Positions 33,381 through 45,129 of a DNA stretch of 64,000 bases are shown here, piece by piece (position 1 is the stretch's first letter; each line of letters begins with the position of its first letter). The translations under genes were made by a program, and so were the position numbers. This DNA is from Diabrotica undecimpunctata (lineage: Eukaryota; Arthropoda; Insecta; Coleoptera; Chrysomelidae). The stretch is from NCBI RefSeq assembly GCF_040954645.1, contig NC_092804.1, forward strand, positions 40,887,753-40,951,752, read 5' to 3'. Below the pieces are notes generated by a model that saw only the letters and a list, made by a program, of their open reading frames with translations, was not told where the DNA came from and did no database searches.

Positions 33381-33742
33381 CAGGTCAGTTCATTCTTAAT
33401 TTTTAACAACTTTGCTGCTATGTATTGATCTCCTCTTACGATGATGTATTTAAACTTTAAATCAATAAATCTCCAAAACTACTGAATTGAAGTACATGAA
33501 TTTTACATCATTGTAAAGGGAGTTAAAAGACCTTTTAAATGATGGATCATTCGACCCCCCTTTCCATTTAAGATTTTAGGGATGGTGCCACCCCCGCTTA
33601 GGGGGCTGCAAATGTTAATGTGATTTTATGCCAATTTTGTTTCCCCCTCGATAACAAAATCGACGGGTCCGAGCGTTTTTTCAAAAAAGGAATCATCTGC
33701 CAGTAAATGCATCTGTTTCGTTTTCGGTGCGCCACCCTGTAT
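33381..33742 (+). mobile_element. 3' non-coding end and right terminus of the mariner-like element
   Basis: After the stop codon comes about 350 bp that includes CGATAACAAAATCGACGGGT and ends in GTGCGCCACCCTGTAT (33727-33742), which I read as the right inverted repeat. The matching left end (ATACAGGGTGGCGCAC) is not present and appears to have been lost in the TA microsatellite at 32205-32329. Confidence 0.6.
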
Positions 33743-34580
33743 GGTGGAAATAATAGGAAGACATTCAAGCGTTTTATGCATCGAAATGTAAAAATGAAGA
33801 GAAAAATATGTCATTTTATTAAAAAAAACGATCATTCGGGTCATCGTCATTTACATGAAAGTGGTGACGTCATTGGTCTATCAATTATAGAGTAAGATGC
33901 TCATTTGAAAATAAAAATTAAAGTGTAAATGCATTGTGTTAAAATACTGTTAGACCCAAAAATTTTAAATTTATTCCAACCGTAACGTCCTCACAGATGT
34001 AAACAAAGCATTGTAAATGAGTGAAATAACAAAAATCTAATGCTGTGATTTATTTATAAAGTTTTTTGTATCCCTCTCGATGATAGTCAATATAAGGTTT
34101 ATGGTGTCTTCGCTAAACTCTCTAAAAACACCATTCAAGTAAAACTAATAATTTGCAATTTTAATTGCTTCCCTGAGTAGCCGAGTTCCTTTTAAATTAC
34201 ATATTTAGCCTCGTTAAATAATAAATTATTTTAAATTCCAAAATTTTTAATTCCCATAATCTTTGCTGGTGTCTAAATAACACAAATATTTTGTAATACA
34301 CTAAATATTTTTAAAATGTTTAAACTAGAATTACTTTAAACTAGAACAATCAATTATATTTTATCAAATCAGGTCATACAGGATGACATTTAAAGAAGAT
34401 AATTAAAATTGAATATTGATAATTGTGAACTATTTTAAAATATATTTGCAACGTCGGTGAAAATGTAAACTAAACAATTAAATATTAATCAATATTTTTT
34501 GTTATTTCTTAAAGTGTTAATCATGTTTTCATATTTAAAAGTAAAATATATAAATAGGTTATATATCGGGTATATTATAT
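33743..34580. other. No gene recognised
   Basis: AT-rich DNA. The short frames 33626-33850 and 33707-33895 overlap the transposon end and have no domain. Confidence 0.45.
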
Positions 34581-35515
34581 ATACAGGGTGTGGCGAGACA
34601 AGTTTTGATTAAAGGTAATTTGGCGGATACAGTTGTCTTAAAAATCTTAACACTCGGAAGTGTAGGTTTTAGATAACGCTTAGTTGAAATATAATGTTGT
34701 CCTGAATTGTGACACTAGACGCCAACTTTGTTATTTCCCATATCAAATCGACCAAACGCAACTGGTGATATTTTAAAAACATTGCTTAAAAATAGCCGTG
34801 AGTGTGGCCAATTTAAGATAAAAGGTAATAAAAATAAACCACTAGGGACTATGACATAAACAAAATTAATCTTTTGGGTTATTTTACAGCCTATCGAAAT
34901 GCCTCCCTCAGAGATTTTGAGATCTAATTTTGCCGACGAGAACAATTCGTAGCATTAAAAAAAAACACATATTGAAACCATTTTTATATCATTTCATGCA
35001 ACACGTACAATTATATGACGTTTCTCGAAGGGTCTAATTGTGAATGGTTTTAAATTAAGACCCAAGAAAGTAAAAATTTCATAAAAAAAGGAATGTGGTC
35101 TGATGAAGCAAAGTTTAGCAAAAGTGGATAATTTAATCGACATAATTGAGTTACTGAACATCCACATGTTAGTTGGTAGAGAACGTTATTTCCATAATAG
35201 TTAAAGTTTAAATTTTTTTTGTGCAATAAAAGACGATCAAATTTTACCCTTAAAATTTTATGATGAAAATTTGTATGGTGAAAGATATTGTCACATTTAG
35301 AATAAGCCATACGACCGGCGTTACATACTTGTGGTGAAGAAATGAAGTGGCGGCTTCATCTTGGTATCAGCAAGATAGAGCACCTTCTCATAAGTTTGGG
35401 CGTGTTGCTAAACATCTTTACACAACACATTTCATGATAGATATATTACCAATCATGGTCCGTTTCATTAGCCCGCTCGCTCTCCTGACTTTGTTCCTTT
35501 AAATTTTTCTAGTTA
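34581..35515 (+). pseudogene. Second mariner-like element, heavily decayed
   Basis: The left end TATACAGGGTGTGGCGAGAC lies at about 34579-34598. Coding traces appear at 35090-35165 (WSDEAKFSKSG, stop, FNRHN, with the first catalytic D), and at 35350-35510, where WQQDRAPSHKFGRVAKHLYT (second D) is followed by a stretch matching PARSPDFVPLNFF, in which the third acidic residue has become N. Many stops separate these parts. It is a separate family member from the one at 32356. Confidence 0.65.
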
Positions 35516-35660
35516 GATGACGTTTAATATACGCCAGTTTATATTTTTATAACTTTTTTTATAATAAATCGGGAACTATTGAATAGATTTGGCGAATTTT
35601 GGTTTTGAAATATTTATTTAAAGTCCTAGAAAGGTCTAATAGGTAAAAACTATGACGAAA

Positions 35661-35888
35661 TTATAAGGAAAATAGTAGAAGCACCGGTTTTATTTTCCCA
35701 TACAAACAGTTACTTTATACTCTTATACAAAATGTTTTATAAGGTCTACTGTTACAGTGGTAGTTCAGTTAAATATAAAGTGGCGTTTAACACGTCTATT
35801 TACTTTTTCGTTTCGCTTAGTCTCGAAAAAATATGATAAATTGTAAGGAAAATAGCAAAAGCAGTTTTATTTCCCCATACAAACAGTA
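35661..35888 (+). repeat. Dispersed ~50-bp direct repeat
   Basis: 35661-35711 and 35841-35888 share TAAGGAAAATAG, then AAGCA, GTTTTATTT and CCCATACAAACAGT, 180 bp apart. It is probably a partial tandem duplication. No coding content. Confidence 0.55.
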
Positions 35889-35899
35889 ATATAACTGAT

Positions 35900-36779
35900 C
35901 TCTACCATATCTCATCAAATATCAATTTTTATTAGTTGTAGATGAAGTGTTTTAAAAAATGTGATTTTTACTCTAGAGTAAAATATTTTTATTTTTGACA
36001 TTGAAAATTAATATAAACGAAATATGTTTAGAATTAAAAATAGTTTTAAAATGTTTAACATTGTTTATTTACAATAAAAGAACTAGTTTCCAAAATTTTC
36101 TCTGCAAGTTAAAAATTTAAGTTTGTGCAATAATTCAATATATTTTAATAAATACAAATTTAATGAAACAATTCTAAATAAACTTATTATTTATTATATT
36201 ATAAACTCCATATTATATTTTTATTGTACGTATGAAGAAAGTAAGCTCTATTATCTCTAAAAGAGTATATTATTTTATAAAAAAAAATTATAGTAATTTA
36301 CAGCCGTAAAGTTGCGCCAAATGTAGGGAAAGAAAGAAATTTAAATTCAATATTTCAAATTCAAATTTTCTAAGCAATGTGGAAAGCTGAGATATCATGT
36401 CACTTAGTATTTCCTTAAAGCAAAGAAAGACATTTAATATTCAATATTAACATCTCAAATTCAAAGTAATGATTCTAAATGAATTTCATTATTTACTGAA
36501 AATCAAGCAACACTGTTTTGTGACTATATATTCCAAATTATTATACAATTTTAAAAATAAAAACAATAATCCTTTGATTTATTGTTTTTACGCAATATTA
36601 TTTTATATGTGTTAGTAATAGTAGTAATATTAGTAGTGAATAATTGTTAGTTTATAGGCAGACAGACATTACGATTATTCCCCTCTTTGCATGTACGGAA
36701 AAGATTATTGCATGTTTAATACGATCAACAACATTTCTGCAATTTTGTTGAGACCCAACATGAATTAATTATTGTAAGT
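35900..36779. other. No gene recognised
   Basis: AT-rich. The last ~100 bp may be more of the Helitron fragment that follows, but no motif can be read. Confidence 0.4.
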
Positions 36780-37010
36780 GTCTTTTCGGCTATACTGAAT
36801 AATTACTTGAATCATAATTGGCTCAGTGAGCGCGAAATTTTGGCAGGGAAAAATTTTGATGTTAACGACATTAACTTTCAGATTTACCAGTTGTTACCCA
36901 TAATAATGTATCTTTTAAATCAATTAAGAGTATTCTTATAGAAGACGAAGCCGTAAATTATCCAAAAGAATTTTTAAATTTTCTGGATATACTGGAGATT
37001 CCATCGTGGG
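36780..37010 (+). pseudogene. Helitron helicase fragment
   Basis: VFSAILNNYLNHNWLSEREI, LAGKNFDVNDINFQIYQLLP and then, after a frame change, SFKSIKSILIEDEAVNYPKE with FLNFLDILEIP. This is the conserved segment of Helitron Rep/Hel proteins just before the part seen at 5904. It belongs to a different copy. No terminus is visible. Confidence 0.7.
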
Positions 37011-37279
37011 TTTTATAATATTTAACTAACTCTCTTTACCCTTGCAGGACCAACCTTTTATTAGAAACAGCGAGAACCAAGGGGGGTCAATAAATGTTCA
37101 TATATTTGTTTACAAACGTACTTATTTATTAAAAGTAATTTAAAAATAACACTTTTCCAAAATAAAAGGGTATTTTCATAAGTTAATTAAACAGTTAAAA
37201 AGATAGGAATTTATAATTTACCCGGAGTCTCACCCGGAGTGTTGCTAATAAGCAACATGAATTGAACTTGGAAAAATTC
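37011..37279. other. Unassigned spacer
   Basis: Nothing is recognised apart from a poly-pyrimidine tract near 37040. Confidence 0.3.
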
Positions 37280-38560
37280 GCGTTTGAGTATATTTTCCAT
37301 GGTATGCATTACAAAATGATGAACTTCATTTAAATTTGCAGCTTTTCTTTCAATAAGTAGTATCGTTAAGGTAAATTCTTACAAAAACAAACGATGAAGA
37401 TTGCACTTATTTTCATTTTAATTTGGAAAATTAAGAATAAATAAAGAGTTTGCACTGATGGCTGCAATATCCAACAAAGTGGAAAAAACTGAGACTGGCT
37501 ATCTCCGTGTTGATCGCTTCGAAGTATATTTTCTTGACACCTACCTAAGTCTTAATGTAATACAGTGTTTGATAGAAGGAGAAGTATCTTTGTAGGCTTC
37601 TGACGTGTTACATACAAAAGAGTAACTGGTAAGTTTCCAGACTTTGGATATCAAAATGCAAACATATTTGAATACAATTGTCTTCCTTCCGTTTTCTTAA
37701 GTACTTCCGGTATATCCCTGCGATTTTGTTGGAGAGTGCCAACTAAAGTCAGACCGAACTCTTTGTAGAGATCTTCTGCAAGCTCCACAGAAGTGTAAAA
37801 TCTGTATGTCGATACGTTACGTCTAAAGTTTCGAGTCGGAAACAGCATTTTTACTATTCCTTGTAGACTCCTAGATGCTGGTGCACTGCCTTCATATTTT
37901 CCTGCGTAAACAAGGCTTTTCTTTTATGAAAACTTTAAACGGACATCTGCCCCGTACTAAAGATACCACTTCGTCTATTACGAGGTTCATACCGGGTGTC
38001 AAATATTTCAAAAATGTATCGTTCAGCGAATCAAACATTTTACGCACGGTGCAAACGTGTCCGCGTGTTTCCTATAAGCTTTAACTCTCAAATCTTAAAA
38101 TTTTTGCCACTTCTTGGAATCTTTTTGACTAATTGAGGCTAATAGTAATGTTAAAATCTTTGTATCATATGTTTTCGGGACGTTTTTACGTTCCGCTTCT
38201 TCATTGGTATGCCGCACAAAATTTTGCAGCATTTCCGGAGCACAGAATTTTTGGAACGACTGCAATATATTTCCTACTTTGCCTTCGTGTCGAAGTTCTG
38301 GTTGCTCACGAAAAATGTTTGGTACAGCTCACTCACCACACATATGGCGTGATGAGTGGGCGAAGTAGATTTTTCCTGACTTTGATTTATATACATGTGA
38401 CGTGTCACAGTTTTCATCAATTGTGTCGAAATTGGAACTATCTTCAGTTGAATTTTTAATGGTGTCGTCTTCGTTGAACACTTTAATATGATCTTCGTTT
38501 TCACTCACGGCTGAGTCACTCTTGCTGGAACTAATGTCTGCCCGACCATCAGAGACCATT
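37280..38560 (-). pseudogene. piggyBac transposase relic, third lineage
   Basis: The minus strand starts at 38557-38559 with an acidic N-terminus (SKSDSAVSENEDHIKVF) and reaches SHVYKSKSGKIYFAHSSRHM. Then comes a poorly conserved stretch with frame changes. 37848-37651 encodes VSTYRFYTSVELAEDLYKEF and TLVGTLQQNRRDIPEVLKKT, where the L-V-G-T-x-x-x-NR-x-x-IP motif of piggyBac is clear. Weak remnants of the later parts reach about 37280. The C-terminal zinc domain is not seen, and no inverted repeats or TTAA are assigned. Confidence 0.7.
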
Positions 38561-38806
38561 CTTCTAATTCTTTTTGCGTTTAATATTTATTAATTTTAAG
38601 TTTTTTTTTTCTCGTACACACTATATATAAAAAAATGATTTAAACTGCGGTAAACCAACGGCTTACCAAAACAGAAGCACGAGACAACAACCTAACACGG
38701 CAGAGACAATTCAAATACTGCAAAATATAATTTCAACGTAACTGTTTACTCGTATTTAAGACGTTGTCATTCGTAAACTACCGAGCAGTCTAGATGACTG
38801 TCAGTT

Positions 38807-39027
38807 CCATAATGGATCAAGGGAGGTTATTTAGAGTTCACCGTAACGTTTTAATAAATGTAAGAGGAAATAAATTAAATTATAAAAATGCTAATTATGG
38901 CATCTAATAGCACAGAAGTATGCTGACAACTACTAATTATTTGAGATTTTTAGGAATAAAAGTGTTTATTAAATCGCGTGTAATGCAACGTTGTGGATAC
39001 TTTTCACCCTCCCTTGGTCATTCTAGG
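38807..39027. repeat. Short inverted-repeat element
   Basis: CCATAATGGATCAAGGGAGG (38807-38826) is matched, with several differences, by the reverse complement of 39008-39027 (CCTAGAATGACCAAGGGAGG). The ~220-bp unit has no frame. It sits just upstream of the candidate promoter at 39400. Confidence 0.4.
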
Positions 39028-39399
39028 GATAAATATATTGAAAATAATATTAGTCGTATAATAACCGAGTCGTTGCCGAGCCAGCTAATTTATTAATAAA
39101 GCTTTTACATATTTTCATGTGAAAATATTGTACGGTATACAAGAAGGACTTTAAAGTAAAAATGTTAAATATATAAAAAAATAAATTTAACTCTTTTAAA
39201 ATATAATCATAATAAAATATTAAAATAAAATATGTAAAAAGTACTTCTGTATATGTTGTTTTTGAAAAATAAATCCAACAATCGTTGTAACTAATTATAT
39301 AATAAATTATTATTTTTATAGGCTCAATCATTATCTGGTAGTTAATATAATTTATTTTATTACCGATTCGTAGTCATATTTCTAACGCGAATGGATTCA

Positions 39400-39407
39400 T
39401 ATATAAA
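39400..39407 (+). promoter_or_regulatory. Candidate TATA box of the SVWC gene
   Basis: TATATAAA starts 28 bases upstream of a TCACTT sequence whose A (39428) would be the start site, close to the insect initiator TCAKTY. The spacing is standard for polymerase II. TATA-like strings are common in this AT-rich DNA. The support comes from the combination with the initiator and the splice donor. Confidence 0.5.
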
Positions 39408-39427
39408 GTAGATGTTAATGGGACATC

Positions 39428-39477
39428 ACTTGAATTGTAAATTGTGCAGCCAACAGACATAGTCGTTATTAGAAAAG
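39428..39477 (+). other. Candidate non-coding first exon (5' UTR) of the SVWC gene
   Basis: A 50-base exon from the predicted start site to a near-consensus donor AAAAG|GTAGGT at 39477/39478. It contains no ATG, so translation would begin in the next exon. The match to the acceptor at 54177 is inferred. This exon could belong to another gene or be a chance combination. Confidence 0.42.
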
Positions 39478-40094
39478 GTAGGTGTCTTATTTTAGTAACT
39501 CATTTGCAAGTAGATGTTTCTTTGGTTTATCCGTTACGTCATTTTAACAAAAAAAATTATGATATATAGATATTGAAGTAATTATGAGAATTTATTTTTA
39601 GAACCGTTTAACTGAACAATAGATCTTTTATTAATTATGACCTATTTTATATTATCTAACTTTTTTATTTAGGTTACATGTATTTGTATATAAAAATTAT
39701 TTTTTTTTACTTTTGGGATTCTTGAAATTTCCTCAATGTTTATTTAATATATTATTTTAGTATTTAAAGAATTTTTTCTTCATCCAACGATCAAATTTAT
39801 ATATTGTTAAATGTTCTTAATGCAAAGTGTTTCAAATCTAACTACAATTCAAACTTATGCTTTTTCTGTTTTATAACTAATTTCATGTTTCTATGTTTCT
39901 ATTTTTAATTTACAGAGATGTAAAAATATTGTCCCGGGAAAAATATTTCTGATTTCCACAAGAAAAGAATCACAATTTCGGGAACTTTTATTCTGGGCGG
40001 TATTATGTCCTACCTTTCTGATCACAAAACTGTTTTTAATAATAACGTTAATATATTTAAACGAAATTGATTTAAATTAAAAACAGAGAAAGTT

Positions 40095-42430
40095 CTAGTT
40101 ATTGGCACGTTGCCTGTAGTTATTGGCATTCACATGGCTGTAGTCATTGGCACCTACCTGCAGTAATTGTCACACGTCTTGCTGTAGTTAATGGCATCAC
40201 TTTCCTAGTAATGGAATGAAACAATAAGAGCTCAAATCATTTAAAATAAAGGTTTATATTTATAAAATAAAAAAACTATATCTTTTGCTCATTGAAATGA
40301 GCATTGCTTAAGCTGAAATATTTTGAAATAAAAACCGTATCCGAATAAACAAAATTTAATTGAAACTTAAAATAAAAATATTGATGGCATGAACAGAAAA
40401 TATAGAAAACTACGCCTTCCTTTGGCACACTTTGCATAAATAATGAGGTGTGTATAAATCTTTTTTCAGCAGGCATTTGTAATAATACATTCTCATACAT
40501 TTCTGGTACTTAATTCCAAAATTTGCTACGGTTGCATTTTTCGTACATATAAAACACAATCTCTTATTACGAATGATATTATCCTTAGGGAGGCGCATTG
40601 GGATTGTGAACATCCCCTCATTGCTTAAATTACTTGAACTTGGAGAACTCCGCTGGGTTGATATAATGGATTTTTTGGTCATCGGATCTTCGTTTTCTGT
40701 CAAAAGTATTGTTAAGTTGCTGACGTGTTTTGGTTTTTCTGGCCTCTTTGTTACTTTGGTCATTTTGTTCATTTCACGCAAAATTAATTTTGGTCAATCC
40801 AATGAAGGGATTATTTCTTCGCCATTTCCGAACTGCGCGTTTCCAGGCATTCTTCAGAGGTTTAAAGCAGCTAACATCTGCTGGTTGAAGGATTCTGGTA
40901 GCATTTGGATATATTGAAATAAGTATTATGTGAAGCCTCGTACAAAGGGTACTTAGTTCATAGCTCATGTGAGTTTTGTCACCATCTACAAAAAGAATGA
41001 CAAGAAACTGTATTTCGTTTTTGCAAAGATGGGGATGGAGTATATTTGACATATAATCCACAAACAATTTGAATTTCATCCAGCCATTGTCGCTTGTTCC
41101 TATTCCCCACGTATCAGGAACACTTTTTGCAACAGCAACAGGAAGCCTCCTATAGGGGTAAATGATTATCGGCGGAGTTACTGAGCCAGCAGCTGAGAAG
41201 GTGAACATCACAGTAAGATTGGCCTTTGCTGTTCCTTGATCCATCTGCTATACATTTTTAGCACCGCGAGGAGCGACAATCTTATCCTCTTTTAGACAAA
41301 AGAGAAAACAAATTTCGTCCCCGTTGAACACTCGTTTTGGATCTTGCAATATATCAAAATATTTTCGATATTGGAGAACCAATTTTTTATGTCCTTCTCA
41401 GAAACGCAGCTGCTCGTTTTAGTAACCGCTTCTGGAGTTCTCAGGGTCAAGTTTGGATGACGCTTAAAGAAGGCTTCATACCAATGTCTTCCAGGTTGGT
41501 TATCCTTGAATGGAGTCTTACGTGGGTTGGCGTGAAAGAAGGTTTTCACTAAAGACTGAATATCGTCTCTCCTTCTGGGGAAACCTTTCCTGTGGCAGTC
41601 AGTAATCCACTCCTCCAACACGTCTTCCTCGTGTTTTGTTAAGTACGTTGCAGGCATGTGACCAGTTTTTTTTTAATTTGTCACTGAATCTATGTTGAAC
41701 GGTTTGTCTGGAAATTCCATATGTTCTTGAAGCCAGTTTCTTATCCATTTTATTTCCAATGTCTGTTAAAGCACTCTGATGGACTTCCTCGGTATATCTT
41801 TTCTGATATTTCGTATTCCTTTTGACTTTTGGCATTGTAAACAATCTGAAACAAAAAATGGAATGTTCCCCTTCCAAAAAAATCTAATTATTTTCTCATA
41901 TTTATATATAACCATTTCAAAAGTTTAATAATTAATAATAGAAATGTCAGTTAATAATGCTGATGCCGATAACTACATCTTACCAGTAATTATGGAGTTT
42001 CAGTTGGCCTAAGTGCCAATCATTGCTCGTGGCACTTCCCCAAGACCTAGTAACCGGCACCCTTTTATTTTTAATAACCACTTAAAAAATAGGCAAAAAT
42101 AAACACAAGATTTCAGTTAAATTGTATTCTTAAAAGGGGCATTACTGAATACTACACTTTTAATGAAGAGCCGCTAATAAAAACAAATCGCAAACCTACT
42201 GCATTCTTAAGAAAATTGTTAAGAAACTTACCGTGTAGGATGGTGTCAACAATCGCAAGCCAATATCTGTAGCCATATGCAAATACAAAACCAATATCTA
42301 CATTACCCACAAACAAGAATGCGCAATCTATCAACTAGTGTACTGATTAGTATTTACGGATACCTCCTTTTCTTATGAAACAGCAAAAATATTCGAAGTG
42401 CCAATAACGGGGCCCGTGCCGACTATTAGG
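40095..42430 (-). mobile_element. pogo-like DNA transposon with subterminal repeats
   Basis: The left end carries five copies of a CTGTAGTTATTGGCA-like unit spaced 20-24 bp apart (40095-40196). The right end carries the same words inverted (GTGCCAATAAC at 42399 and GTGCCGACTATTAG at 42416), plus further copies near 42013-42060. Roughly the last 40 bp at each side can be aligned as inverted repeats. The transposase lies between, on the minus strand. The exact outer boundary and the TA duplication were not resolved. Confidence 0.7.
40410..41835 (-). pseudogene. pogo-like (CENP-B/jerky type) transposase with C-terminal zinc motif
   Basis: The start is taken at 41833-41835 (MPKVKRNTKYQKRY). A helix-turn-helix of psq/CENP-B type (SALTDIGNKMDKKLASRTYG, ISRQTVQHRF) is followed by a frameshift at a T run near 41670. 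Next are the second CENP-B-type domain (LTKHEEDVLEEWITDCHRKG and WYEAFFKRHPNLTLR) and, after another shift and a stop near 41250, the DDE_1 domain: DQGTAKANLTVMFTFSAAGS, TPPIIIYPYRRLP, FVDGDKTHMSYEL with the second D, and NATRILQPADVSCFKPLKNA with the third. The C-terminal ~120 residues (40410-40781) end in a cysteine-rich block (CFICTKNATV, KCMRMYYYKC, YLCKVC). Total length is about 475 residues, normal for the group. Four breaks. Confidence 0.85.
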
Positions 42431-42439
42431 ACACTTACC

Positions 42440-42929
42440 CTATATACAGGATGCGACAAACTATGGAGTACAACAAAAATGTTTTAAAACACTTCAGTAG
42501 TGAAGTACTTCAATCATGGTATGTCGAGAAACATTGCCATATGTCTTATTGAACATTTACCAACTTTTTTAAACAATGGATATGGAATGCATTGCGTGTG
42601 ATTTATTTATAAAATTGAGAAAATATTTTATTTTTACATGTAACCTTAAAATTTTAAATCATGGTTATCTTGTTATATATCCTTTGTCAAATTTGTATTA
42701 TTTTAAAAATTTCCGTTAAAAAAGTTACCGTTAATGATTTAAAAAATTACTAAAATTTAATTTAATAACCAAAATTTTTGTTACCAAGATTTTTGTTGGT
42801 GATACAGGATAAAAAAAAATTCAAAATTTATAAAAAGTGGCCAAGAACTTTTGTTAAAATGTCATAATTAACAATTTATTGCACATTTAGAACAATGTTA
42901 ACTACAAATAAAAATGTCATTTCACACAT
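42440..42929. other. Unassigned, possible mariner-like end
   Basis: TATATACAGGATGCGACAAA at 42431-42450 resembles the TACAGGGTG ends seen elsewhere in the window. No coding sequence follows. Confidence 0.35.
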
Positions 42930-43870
42930 TTCTTTTGACCTTTTTTGTCCTTTTTACAGGGACACTCTTTACATCTAGATGTTGTTCGTTGTTTCTTGTT
43001 GGAAGATCCTTGAGCGTCCCCTCCGCTGTCATTTCCTTTTAGTTTAGCCCTTATGTCTGATGGTATTCTTTGATTGTTACTTCGTTTTTTAATATATGAT
43101 TTAATTAGTGCCTAACCGAGTTCTTTTAAAAAAATCTGCTTTTTAGTTTTTCAGTTGGCTTGTTATGTTGATAAATAACATACCTATGTATTCCTGCATT
43201 ATTATGTAGTGAAAAAAAAATGTTAGAGGCCATCGTTTGCTATTACGAGACACATTATATATCACAGACATTTCGTCAACCATATCTACGCCTCCTTTTG
43301 TGTGATTATAAAAGCCTATAATCTCATGCTGGTAAACCAGTTGTCGAATGTATTGTAATGTATGTAAGGCTGTTAGCCAACATATACCTCTAAATTTCAA
43401 ATGTAGAATATTTTGACATCCACTAAGGCAATTATTTAAATGCCATATTTGGACGGCTTATTGCAAATATATTGCCGAAAGGAACAACGTTCCCAAAAAG
43501 ATTCTAATTTTTCGTTGATTGACAAGTATTGACTAGAAATCAAACATTGTTGACAATTAGATACAAATCGATTATAAACAGTTCGTATAGCTGCCAGTTT
43601 ATCTACTCTTTATGGTTCTTTTCTATTTTCGATACTATCGAATCGTGGGCACTTTACAAGTAATAAAAATCTTTGCAGGGACATTATTAGCCAATGTTCA
43701 GTTGCATATAGTAGTTAAATTTTTTTATCGCGTTCTAATCGATTGATTAAGACAGTCCTTTGCCCATTTTGTTTTCCCATCCCGTCCGATAAAAAATTTA
43801 GAATGTCTTACTCTATCATCTTCAAACGTATTGTTGTCTTGAGAAAATTCTTCCGACGATGATTGACTAT
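42930..43870 (-). pseudogene. piggyBac transposase relic with deleted core, fourth lineage
   Basis: On the minus strand FEDDRVRHSKFFIGRDGKTK (about 43830-43770) marks the N-terminus. Then come DKLAAIRTVYNRFVSNCQQC, SINEKLESFWERCSFRQYIC and NKPSKYGI, a stop, IIALVDVKIF (43605-43400), the block around the first catalytic residue, where D of the usual D-E is N here. The frame then jumps to EIIGFYNHTKGGVDMVDEMS and YNVSRNSKRWPLTFF (43340-43200). About 150 residues with the second catalytic aspartate are deleted. A cysteine-rich tail is faintly visible at 42930-43020. Confidence 0.8.
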
Positions 43871-43871
43871 C

Positions 43872-44470
43872 CTAATTAAAAATTCCAGGTTAACAATGTT
43901 CTACTGATTTAAGTTGGTTTTTTAAAACATCTTTACTGGGACGAAGCCTAACCTGCTGACTTTCATTTTCTGATTCGCTTTCATATCGCAACTAGCAAAC
44001 AAGCAAGCAATTTGTTTAAAACCATCCTGTGAGAAATGTTCACCACTAACAATTACGTTCGGGGGTAACAATTCATTGGAGCGAGGTGTGTTAACTCGGG
44101 TAAAAACAGGAGTCAGTCCACCGCGCTTCAATGCTCCAGACCATCCCTTTCCTCCCTATAGCACTCTGATGCGCGATAGGGGCACAACTATTAGCCATTG
44201 TCGCTATAATCCTGTTATCTTAATGTGGCTTATGCGCGAACTAAAATTGCTTACTTGGGCCTTAAGTCAGATCGTAACTCTGATCCAGTTAATTCATCCT
44301 GCCAAAGCTTCAAGAGTGCTTCTTGTTCTTCCTTTTAACTACACATATTTCTATATGTCTGAAATTACTATTATCCAATTAATTTTCTATAATCCAACCA
44401 ATTTAATTATGTTTCTGTTAAAAAAACAATAAATTGTGACAGTATAAGAATTTACCTGTTAAAAATGAAC
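43872..44470. other. No gene recognised
   Basis: Slightly richer in G+C around 44040-44250. The frames on both strands (43922-44131 minus, 44076-44432 plus) have no recognisable domain. Confidence 0.4.
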
Positions 44471-44472
44471 CG

Positions 44473-44737
44473 GTGTTGTGGGGGAAAATTACCAAAAATT
44501 AAATAATACTAAGCTTCAACTATGTGGTGGGGTCAAAATCACCCACAAGTCTAAAGAACGCGACAGACACCACTTATTTCAGTCTTATTAACGAGTATAT
44601 ACTGAAATTTTGATGCAATACAAGGTCTGTTATTTCTTATGGGAAGGTACTCGTGGCGCAAGAAGAATTTGGCGATGTTGCCATGTTTATTGACAAGCGC
44701 TAATGAATGGCGTTGGTGATTTTCACCCCACAACACA
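44473..44737. repeat. Short inverted repeat, possible fold-back element
   Basis: GTTGTGGGGGAAAATTACC (44473-44491) pairs in reverse with GGTGATTTTCACCCCACAAC (44717-44736), with one gap and one mismatch. A related GTGGGGTCAAAATCACC lies between, at about 44525-44541. The 61-residue minus-strand frame inside is not a recognised protein. Confidence 0.5.
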
Positions 44738-45129
44738 GTTGCCGGGTTATTATATTGGTATATTCGTTGTATATTGACTTTTTAATAATTTTCCATTTAA
44801 AAAATAATGCAGAGATTCTAAAAACACACCCAACAAGTTTCCTAGGTTTTATTACTAAAACTATATTCAGTTAGAATCTTGTTCGTATTTGTAAGACTTT
44901 CTCTTAGATTCACTTATCTGTTTATAGTATATTCAACATATTTTTGGTTTTAACATAAGAATTTTAATAATTTTTTTACTCTAAATTAAACAATTGGAAA
45001 TATTGCACTGCACCAAAACTCACAGATAACAATATTACTTATGAAATTTTCATGTATTGAGTTGGGCGAACAATATGGCAAAATCTTATCTATTGTCGGC
45101 ATGGTGTATGAAAGCCTTGATTTCAGTTC
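44738..45129. other. No gene recognised
   Basis: AT-rich DNA without frames. Confidence 0.4.

Noticed and set aside
40095..40196. CRISPR-like array of short repeats
   Set aside because: Repeats are imperfect, spacers are under 10 bp, the genome is eukaryotic, and matching inverted words at the other end show transposon subterminal sites.
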